DNA of 5,711 nt from Parachlamydiaceae bacterium (GTDB lineage: Bacteria > Chlamydiota > Chlamydiia > Chlamydiales > Parachlamydiaceae). Location: positions 1 through 5,711 of the forward strand of contig JAUXSJ010000037.1 in NCBI GenBank assembly GCA_030679615.1, read 5' to 3'. The position numbers and the translations under genes were made by a program. Below are positions 1 through 5,368 of the stretch, piece by piece; within the stretch, counting starts at the first letter, position 1, and each line of letters opens with the position of its first letter. The notes under the pieces are model-generated. The model saw only the letters and a list, made by a program, of their open reading frames with translations, had not been told where the DNA came from and did not search any database.

Positions 1-1963
1 CATGCATTAGCACCGCAACCCATAATGGGATCCATCCGGCAAGAGTAGGCAATGTAGCTAAAAGAATGGCCCCTGCTGCAATGCACAAATTCTCAATGAC
101 AATTCGATGAGTTTGATTTCCTTTTAACATGAGCCAATCTAAACGCTCAAGATTATCTTGTAATAAAACAACATCGGCTACTTCAATTGCTGTTCCGCTT
201 CCAACTTTTCCCATGCATATGCCAACGGTTGCTCGAGCTAAAGCTGGAGCATCATTTATCCCGTCGCCCACCATGGCTAGCCCATTCAATTGGCTTAATT
301 GCGTAACGTATTGCAATTTATTTTCAGGACGAAGATTTGAATAGAATTCGTCTATTCCAAGTTTGTTAGCTACACGAATAGCACTTTCTTTGTGATCTCC
401 TGTCAACATAAGAAGCTTCCATTTTCCAATATTTTTAAGTCTTTGAATCGTTTGTTCAATATTAGGTCGAATGGTGTCTTGAAAGCTGAAAATAAATAAG
501 TCTTTATCAATTAACAGGAGAGCAATTGAAAAGCCTTTTTGAAGATCATTTTGAATTGAATCATTCATGACAATTTGTTGAGAATCTGAAAGATATTGAC
601 GAATATAATCAGGATGACCCATATAAACAGGTATTTCATTGTTATTATCTTTTAAAATTCCTTCTAAACCGTAGCCAGAAATTGCTTTAATATTTTTAAT
701 TTCTTTTTCTTTTATTCCTTGATCTATGGCAAATGCAGTCACTGCTTTTGCAATAGGATGAGTGACATGTATTTCTAATCCGTAAGCAATACTTAGAATT
801 TCATTATCACTCCAATTCCTTTCGATAGTCCCAATAGGATGAAATTCATTTAGGGATAAATTTCCCGTCGTTAATGTGCCTGTCTTATCAAAGGCAATGA
901 CAGAACATTTTGAAAGGGCATCAAGAACGGCACCACCTTTAATTAGTATTCCTTCACGAGCACAAGCACTCACTGCGCTAAGATATGCAATGGGTAAAGC
1001 AATAATTAATGCACAGGGAGACGCAGCTACTAAAAAAGCAATGGCTCGATAAATAGACCCTTCATGTCCAAGAAATGAAATCGAAAATACAAAAGGTAGG
1101 ACTAAAGCAAATAATATCGATAATAAAATAATTGATAAGGAGTAAGTTTGAGAAAGTTGATCAAACCATTTTTGAAGAGGAGGTTTTGCTTCTTGAGCTT
1201 CCGTGACCAATTGAATCATTTGAGTCAGCGTCGATTCAGCATTTGTTTTTGTTACTTCTAGTGTAAAGGTTCCATCTAAATTACGAGCTCCTGCTGGAAC
1301 TGAATCACCTGGCTTTTTTAAAATAGGCTGTGATTCGCCTGTTAAATGAATGAGGTTAACAGAAGAAACTCCATCAAGGATCATTCCATCCAAAGGGACG
1401 ATTTCTCCAGCACGTATAAAGAGTTTAGTCCCAGCTTTAATAGTTCTAATAGGTCTTTCAATTAATTCTTTGTTTTCAACAACCGTAGCTTTTGTAGGAG
1501 AAAGTTGATGAAGTTGAGTAAGTGATTTTCTAGATTGATTAGTGACAGTTTCTTGAATTGACCCTGATAATGCAAATAAAATTAATAAAAGACCTCCTTC
1601 CATGCTACTATCAATTAGAACAGATGAAAAAGCAGCTAATGTCATTAACATGTCGATATTGACATCAAAGTTAAATAAGTCTTCTAAAGAAGCGATGAGA
1701 AAAGGAATTCCTGTAAAAAAATAAACAAAAAAAAGAAAAAGATTTGATATAGGCATTAGGAAAGTGAAAAAAGATAATGCGTAAGAAATCAAAAAAAAGA
1801 GAGATGAAAGCAAAGAAATTTTCAATGAAAGATGTGATCCCCACTTCCTTGCTTTGCCTGTTAAAAAAGGACTAGACCATTCTTCTTTACCTAATCCAAA
1901 ATAATCTTCGAATACAGTTGTTTTGACATGTGGCGAACGTGGCACAAAAGAAAATTCGATCAT
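1..1963 (-). CDS. zntA: P1B-type (SPC, P1B-4-like) heavy-metal transporting ATPase, C-terminus cut by window edge
   Basis: An ATP-driven pump that would export a transition metal across the inner membrane. 654 codons are present and the frame is still open at the left edge. All P-type landmarks are visible: actuator-domain TGES at 208-211, membrane motif SPC at 315-317, phosphorylated Asp in DKTGT at 359-363, the nucleotide-binding His-Pro at 402-403, TGD at 521-523, and GDGIND at 566-571. Hydrophobic segments lie near 49-69, 74-93, 104-118, 122-137, 276-297, 305-328, 621-640 and from 643 on. There is no N-terminal CxxC or HMA metal-binding domain. SPC instead of CPC points to the P1B-4 subgroup (Co/Fe/Zn) rather than true ZntA; the symbol is only the label customary for chlamydial homologues. 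The last whole codon is His654 followed by a G, which fits the P1B-4 C-terminal HEGG/ST motif, so perhaps 10-25 residues are missing. The ATG overlaps the upstream stop as ATGA, with AGAAGG (1973-1978) 9 nt before it. Confidence 0.93.
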   Translation of the reverse strand, partial: MIEFSFVPRSPHVKTTVFEDYFGLGKEEWSSPFLTGKARKWGSHLSLKISLLSSLFFLISYALSFFTFLMPISNLFLFFVYFFTGIPFLIASLEDLFNFDVNIDMLMTLAAFSSVLIDSSMEGGLLLILFALSGSIQETVTNQSRKSLTQLHQLSPTKATVVENKELIERPIRTIKAGTKLFIRAGEIVPLDGMILDGVSSVNLIHLTGESQPILKKPGDSVPAGARNLDGTFTLEVTKTNAESTLTQMIQLVTEAQEAKPPLQKWFDQLSQTYSLSIILLSILFALVLPFVFSISFLGHEGSIYRAIAFLVAASPCALIIALPIAYLSAVSACAREGILIKGGAVLDALSKCSVIAFDKTGTLTTGNLSLNEFHPIGTIERNWSDNEILSIAYGLEIHVTHPIAKAVTAFAIDQGIKEKEIKNIKAISGYGLEGILKDNNNEIPVYMGHPDYIRQYLSDSQQIVMNDSIQNDLQKGFSIALLLIDKDLFIFSFQDTIRPNIEQTIQRLKNIGKWKLLMLTGDHKESAIRVANKLGIDEFYSNLRPENKLQYVTQLSQLNGLAMVGDGINDAPALARATVGICMGKVGSGTAIEVADVVLLQDNLERLDWLMLKGNQTHRIVIENLCIAAGAILLATLPTLAGWIPLWVAVLMH

Positions 1964-2727
1964 GAAACCCAGCCTTCTAATTGCAAAAAGTCCATTATAA
2001 ATTTAATTATTCCTAATGAAAAAATCGCAAGAGAAAGATTCCAAATGACCGCGGAAATTGTTTTATTTTCTTCATAAAATGCTGAAAAGTAACCAGAAAA
2101 ACCAATAATTAAACATCCTGCAAGATATACCGTCCAATTTAAAGAGAACTGATTTAAACCAAATAAAATAAGACTAGTTATCAAAATTCCTAAAAAAGTC
2201 CCTAAAGATTGATTTAAAGGATGTTCATGAACTTCTAATGGAATTCCAAATTTTTCTTCTATCATTACTTTAAGTAATCGATGGGGATCTGTTGATAATA
2301 ACTCTACAATATCTTCAAGTTGTTTCCCTTCAAATCCTTTTGCTTTATACATTTCTCTAAGTTGATTTTCAGTTCGTTCTGGATTGTGATCGATTTCCCA
2401 TTTTTCTTGTTCTAAAAGTCGATGAGAGCGTTCTAATCGAGACCAAGCAATCCAGGCTGTTTGACCGGTTTTCCAAAACATCCATCCCAATAAAAGCAAA
2501 CCTATCAATATTTCCTGCTGAACAAATGACAAATGGAAATAACTGAACAAAAATTTCAATAAGAGAAAAATAAAAGCTGTTTCTTTGATAGCATCAATGC
2601 CAGCTAATATGGGGTTTGTAAATTTTGTTCCACGATATTCATGAGATAGGATATTGCAATAGGAAGAATCAGAAGCATCTTTTAATGTTTTAGGGGGCTT
2701 TTGATGATGGTGATGACCGTGTCCCAT
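1960..2727 (-). CDS. VIT1/CCC1-like five-helix membrane protein with His-rich N-terminus, putative iron/manganese transporter
   Basis: A 255-residue integral membrane protein. The N-terminus MGHGHHHHQK carries five His in the first eight residues, a likely metal-binding tail. Helices are visible near 48-64, 70-95, 174-193, 197-217 and 225-248, with a charged helical domain between helices 2 and 3. That domain (about 98-162) reads like the VIT1/CCC1 cytoplasmic metal-binding domain: several Glu around NPERTE (115-120), then LREMYKAKGF (123-132), and MIEEKFGI (155-162) at its end, matching in order the family pattern of Glu-rich helix, LxxIYxxxG and a closing EELGI-like segment. VIT1-type proteins move Fe2+ or Mn2+ with proton exchange. 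The first helix, which carries the conserved GxxDG region in the family, is only loosely matched (LAGIDAIKET, 41-50), so the protein is divergent and transport is inferred. The stop overlaps the start of the metal ATPase by 4 nt, implying coupled translation and a shared role. AAGAGGT lies 5-6 nt before the ATG. It may be the counterpart of chlamydial CT728. Confidence 0.8.
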   Translation of the reverse strand: MGHGHHHHQKPPKTLKDASDSSYCNILSHEYRGTKFTNPILAGIDAIKETAFIFLLLKFLFSYFHLSFVQQEILIGLLLLGWMFWKTGQTAWIAWSRLERSHRLLEQEKWEIDHNPERTENQLREMYKAKGFEGKQLEDIVELLSTDPHRLLKVMIEEKFGIPLEVHEHPLNQSLGTFLGILITSLILFGLNQFSLNWTVYLAGCLIIGFSGYFSAFYEENKTISAVIWNLSLAIFSLGIIKFIMDFLQLEGWVS

Positions 2728-2733
2728 ATTAGA

Positions 2734-2738
2734 CCTCT
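2734..2738 (-). promoter_or_regulatory. Shine-Dalgarno of the VIT-like gene
   Basis: The minus strand reads AGAGG (AAGAGGT with flanking bases) six bases before the ATG at 2727. This is the strongest ribosome-binding site in the minus-strand genes and fixes the start just ahead of the His-rich tail, so the tail is really translated. Confidence 0.75.
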
Positions 2739-2757
2739 TACAAAAGTGATAAGAACC

Positions 2758-2786
2758 TGTTTAATATTCGAGAGATTATTTTTCAA
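2758..2786 (-). promoter_or_regulatory. Weak candidate promoter for the metal gene pair
   Basis: On the minus strand TTGAAA (2781-2786, five of six matches to the -35 consensus) is followed after 17 nt by TAAACA (2758-2763), a poor -10 with about three matches. The spacing and the position 30-60 nt before the VIT-like ATG are reasonable and the left arm of the inverted repeat fills part of the spacer, but hexamers of this quality are common in AT-rich DNA. Confidence 0.25.
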
Positions 2787-2810
2787 CCTGCTTAGAAAGA
2801 ACTCGAATAT
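2764..2810. repeat. 9-bp perfect inverted repeat, candidate operator or RNA hairpin
   Basis: ATATTCGAG at 2764-2772 is matched exactly by CTCGAATAT at 2802-2810, with 29 nt between the arms. Read as plus-strand RNA, an inner stem with one G-U pair (2779-2784 with 2795-2800) could extend it. The arms flank a TTGAAA hexamer on the minus strand, which would suit a repressor site at a promoter of the metal genes. A structured leader or a degenerate terminator of the preceding gene is also possible. Confidence 0.5.
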
Positions 2811-2845
2811 GAGCCATTATCATTTTAGAAAAGGTCTATTATTCA

Positions 2846-4201
2846 TCAAGGCTCAGCATAAGAAGTTTTTAATACTTGTCCCTGCCATTTTTCTTTAAGA
2901 GCTGAAGTTGGATAATAAAATTCTGCTGCCAGTTCAAAAGGAAAATTTGGAGCTGGTAAATCTGTTAATGTTTGAATAAGGGTTCGCTCTTTTTTTTGCA
3001 AAGCTAATTGAACTTCAATTGGCGAGTCTTCTCCAATAAAATTTTTTAAAGGTGCGAAACACTCTTCTCGAGGATAAAGTAAGGCAGATGTTTTTGTTGA
3101 ATATTTTAACCAGTCAAAAATAAAGGTTTCAAATTTCCAAGCATAAAGATCTTTAGAAAGAACAGTATTTTCACGATCATAAAATTTAGCTGATTTCCAT
3201 GCTTTATGCAAAGGAAGATGAATTTTTTCTTCAACAATCCGTTTGATAAATGAAAGTGAGAAACAAAATAAACTTAAATTGCCACAGCAATGATTTAATT
3301 TTCCATCAGCTCGACGACTACATGCTTCTTGTGAAGGAATCTCCGAATATTCAATGACCTCGCAATGATTATCCTTTTTAACGACTACTCCAACTTTTTC
3401 TTCAGGATAGACTTTTTCAGTGCATTTCAATGTGATTTCATTATTTTCCTGAAAATGAAAACCTAATAATTCGGCATCAAAGGGATCGGCCAGAGGGTTA
3501 TCAATAGGGATTAAATGAAGGTATTCAATGCCTTTTTGATTCCACTTCCCCCAAATTCCTGATTCCACAAAGCGTAATAAACTATGTCCGTTTCCATCTG
3601 ATCCCATCGCTATTTTTGATGCGGTTTCTAAATAAAGATGGCTTGAAGAATCTAGCAATGGAAGTTGATCTTGTATGAAAAAATCAATTTGATCGACAGA
3701 TAAACCAAAATAATGATTTTTTTTAAAAAAATCTCGTGTTTGTCGATCATTTTCTTGAGAAGTCATGATCGCAATATTTAAAGGGCATTCTGCCCATTGA
3801 CTTGCTGCAATGACTTTTTCAATGATTAATTGAAATAAGGACTTGTTTTTGATGATTGAAATTGGATAGCAACCTTTTGGACCTTCGAATTTTAAACGCG
3901 ATCCTTGACCACCTGCTAGGACAACGCAACCTAGTCGACCATTTTTGATTAGTCTTTGTCCAATTTCAACATTTTGTAAATTACCGGAAAAACTAAATTG
4001 ATCAAACGGTTCAATGTCTAATAATGAAGCATGCGCAGGTTGCTGAAGGAGCTTTTTTTGTGAATTTAAAAGGGTAAGATCGATGGATGAACATTGTTTT
4101 AATAAATCTGCAAGTTGTGTTGGAGAAAGTGTGTGTTCAAATTTAAAAAGTTGAGGTTCGTTTTTTTTTAAATAAGTAACAGCAGTATTAGTGTTTAACA
4201 T
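2846..4201 (-). CDS. UDPGP-family uridylyltransferase, UAP (UDP-N-acetylhexosamine pyrophosphorylase) type
   Basis: A cytosolic nucleotidyltransferase joining UTP and a sugar 1-phosphate into a UDP-sugar plus pyrophosphate. Family motifs occur in order over 451 residues: nucleotide loop LAGGQGSRL (95-103) with PKG (108-110), SLFQ (121-124), DGNGHS (202-207), the region around IDN (233-235) and DP (239-240), EYSEI (284-288), GNLSLF (307-312), FETFIFDWL (357-365) and REECFAPLKN (378-387). LAGGQG followed by PKG is the UAP/AGX form rather than the UGP2 form, so GlcNAc-1-P is the likeliest substrate. Chlamydial homologues (I recall CT715) have been called UDP-glucose pyrophosphorylase, and glucose-1-P cannot be excluded. 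Length is near that of eukaryotic UAP (about 480-520), slightly short. It starts 7 nt after the heptosyltransferase stop with only an A-rich leader and no Shine-Dalgarno, so coupled translation is likely. An A9 run covers codons 11-14. Confidence 0.9.
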   Translation of the reverse strand: MLNTNTAVTYLKKNEPQLFKFEHTLSPTQLADLLKQCSSIDLTLLNSQKKLLQQPAHASLLDIEPFDQFSFSGNLQNVEIGQRLIKNGRLGCVVLAGGQGSRLKFEGPKGCYPISIIKNKSLFQLIIEKVIAASQWAECPLNIAIMTSQENDRQTRDFFKKNHYFGLSVDQIDFFIQDQLPLLDSSSHLYLETASKIAMGSDGNGHSLLRFVESGIWGKWNQKGIEYLHLIPIDNPLADPFDAELLGFHFQENNEITLKCTEKVYPEEKVGVVVKKDNHCEVIEYSEIPSQEACSRRADGKLNHCCGNLSLFCFSLSFIKRIVEEKIHLPLHKAWKSAKFYDRENTVLSKDLYAWKFETFIFDWLKYSTKTSALLYPREECFAPLKNFIGEDSPIEVQLALQKKERTLIQTLTDLPAPNFPFELAAEFYYPTSALKEKWQGQVLKTSYAEP

Positions 4202-4208
4202 GTTTTTT

Positions 4209-5255
4209 TTATTTTATAAGTTTTTGGATACTTTCATAGACTTCATCAATACTGATTTCTTTCATGCAACGAAAATCAATTGGACATTCTCTGCGATAAC
4301 AAGGTGAGCAAGGAACATGTTTATGAATCACCAATCCTCCGTTATAAGGTCCTGTCGCAACATCACTTGTAGATCCAAAAAGTGCAATTAATGGAACACC
4401 TAAAGCTGATGCAATATGCATAGGGCCACTGTCATTAGTTAAGAACAAATGACACATTTGGATCAAGGCCATCAGTTGTCTTAAAGTAGTTTTTCCCGCT
4501 AAATTAATAACCCGCTCGGAGAAGTTAGAACAAATGTCCTGTACTAAAGGTGACCCAGCTTTATCTCCAAAATAAATGATTTTTATCGATGGATTTTCTA
4601 ACAATTTTTCTGTTAGTTTTTTAAAGCGATCAGGTAACCAACACTTTGCAGAACCAAAGGCAGCTCCAGGATTTACACCAATTAAAAGATCAGAAGATTT
4701 AATTCCAAATGTTTTAAGACATTCATGCGCTTCTTGAATTTCTTCATTGGATAAATAGAGTTGAGGAGGTGTTTTGGATAAAGGAATTCCCAGGGGTTTA
4801 ATTAATTCCTTATAAGTTTTCACAAGATGCTGAGTTTTAAATTCTTCATGAAAAGAGATAGGGTAGTCTAACAGTGCGCTGCGAAATCCCCCTTTAAAAC
4901 CTAAACGATTTTTTACCTCACCTCTCCAAAACCACCAAGCAGAAGAGAAAGAATTAGTGAGTAAAATCCCTAAATCGTAATGACCCTGTCTTAATGGAAT
5001 AATAATATCGCCATGAGATTCTCTATGCATCCATCCACTTGGTCGTTTAAATTGTAAAATTTCATCAATATGAGGATCTTTTTGAATGATTGCTCCGAGC
5101 CCGCCTTGACACATAGCAGTGATTTTTGCTTTTGGAAAATGATGACGTAAATCGGCTAAAATAGGAGTCGCCATCACTAAATCTCCCAACCAATTTGGCA
5201 TTCGAACAATAATATTTGTGGGATTTATTTGTGGAATCATAGTATTTTTGTTCAT
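4209..5255 (-). CDS. waaF: ADP-heptose:LPS heptosyltransferase II-type glycosyltransferase (GT9)
   Basis: Transfers L-glycero-D-manno-heptose from ADP-heptose to the growing LPS inner core at the cytoplasmic face of the inner membrane. With the ATG at 5255 it has 348 residues, the usual WaaF size. The N-domain starts with IIVRMPNWLGDLVMATP (15-31), containing the GD whose Asp (25) corresponds to the presumed catalytic base of GT9 enzymes. The C-domain has NPGAAFGSAKCW (195-206), the donor-site motif TNDSGPMHIASALGVP (273-288) and GSTSD (294-298). It ends with the WaaF-type Cys cluster: C316, C319, C324 and C330. A longer in-frame reading from TTG at 5306 exists, but that codon lies inside the predicted -35 box, whereas ATG 5255 has AAAGGA upstream. 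It is followed after 7 nt by the uridylyltransferase. Which heptose or other sugar is used is inferred; a different core sugar is possible if ADP-heptose synthesis genes are absent. Confidence 0.9.
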   Translation of the reverse strand: MNKNTMIPQINPTNIIVRMPNWLGDLVMATPILADLRHHFPKAKITAMCQGGLGAIIQKDPHIDEILQFKRPSGWMHRESHGDIIIPLRQGHYDLGILLTNSFSSAWWFWRGEVKNRLGFKGGFRSALLDYPISFHEEFKTQHLVKTYKELIKPLGIPLSKTPPQLYLSNEEIQEAHECLKTFGIKSSDLLIGVNPGAAFGSAKCWLPDRFKKLTEKLLENPSIKIIYFGDKAGSPLVQDICSNFSERVINLAGKTTLRQLMALIQMCHLFLTNDSGPMHIASALGVPLIALFGSTSDVATGPYNGGLVIHKHVPCSPCYRRECPIDFRCMKEISIDEVYESIQKLIK

Positions 5256-5266
5256 GGCCGTCACAT

Positions 5267-5272
5267 TCCTTT
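5267..5272 (-). promoter_or_regulatory. Shine-Dalgarno of waaF supporting the ATG at 5255
   Basis: The minus strand reads AAAGGA, with the AGGA ending 11 nt before the ATG at 5255. The spacing is slightly long. A GTG three codons earlier is in frame but only 2 nt from AGGA, too close to be used. No comparable site precedes the TTG at 5306. Confidence 0.55.
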
Positions 5273-5277
5273 TCTGA

Positions 5278-5306
5278 ATAATAGATAAAATCCAATTGAT
5301 CTTCAA
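5278..5306 (-). promoter_or_regulatory. Sigma-70-like promoter of the waaF-uridylyltransferase unit
   Basis: On the minus strand TTGAAG (5301-5306) and TATTAT (5278-5283) are separated by exactly 17 nt, matching four and five of the six consensus bases. Transcription would start near 5271, giving a leader of only about 16 nt that begins at the Shine-Dalgarno. This position rules out translation from the TTG at 5306. Confidence 0.65.
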
Positions 5307-5324
5307 AAGCCAAACTTTTATGTT
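5296..5324 (+). promoter_or_regulatory. Candidate promoter of the coiled-coil gene, back-to-back with the waaF promoter
   Basis: TTGATC (5296-5301) and TATGTT (5319-5324) are 17 nt apart, each with about four consensus matches. Its -35 shares base 5301 with the -35 of the waaF promoter on the other strand. The predicted leader to the TTG start would be about 38 nt. A second -10-like TATACG follows at 5326-5331 but has no matching -35. Confidence 0.35.
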
Positions 5325-5356
5325 TTATACGAATCTACTAATAGACTTATTAATCT

Positions 5357-5361
5357 AGGAG
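5357..5361 (+). promoter_or_regulatory. Shine-Dalgarno that selects a TTG start
   Basis: AGGAG ends seven nt before TTG at 5369-5371, an ideal spacing. The downstream frame contains no ATG in the window, so this site decides the start of the coiled-coil gene. Confidence 0.75.
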
Positions 5362-5368
5362 ATCAGCC

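Larger units (their letters stand above)
2728..2845 (-). other. Intergenic region between the sugar and metal gene pairs
   Basis: 118 nt separate the stop of the uridylyltransferase from the ATG of the VIT-like gene, against 7 nt and a 4-nt overlap at the other same-strand junctions, so a new transcription unit probably starts here. It holds a 9-bp inverted repeat (2764-2772 with 2802-2810), a possible but weak promoter, and no T-run after the repeat on the minus strand, so no ordinary intrinsic terminator is evident. I see no convincing small gene in it. Confidence 0.6.

Noticed and set aside
129..344. 71-residue plus-strand open frame
   Set aside because: It lies antisense within the ATPase domain region encoding GDGIND, with no family resemblance and no ribosome-binding site; the ATPase frame clearly explains the DNA.
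2701..2898. 65-residue plus-strand open frame across the intergenic region
   Set aside because: Its start is the complement of the His-codon run and it overlaps the ends of two well-supported minus-strand genes; composition is not protein-like.
3717..3731. T8A7 tract suggesting a terminator or curved DNA element
   Set aside because: It lies inside the uridylyltransferase coding sequence as ordinary Phe/Lys codons without a GC-rich stem.
5065..5313. 82-residue minus-strand open frame overlapping waaF
   Set aside because: It is an alternative frame of the heptosyltransferase N-terminal region, which has clear family motifs in its own frame.
5339..5352. Short dyad TAATA/TATTA before the coiled-coil gene
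   Set aside because: Five AT-only bases per arm are expected by chance in this composition; no extension is possible on either side.
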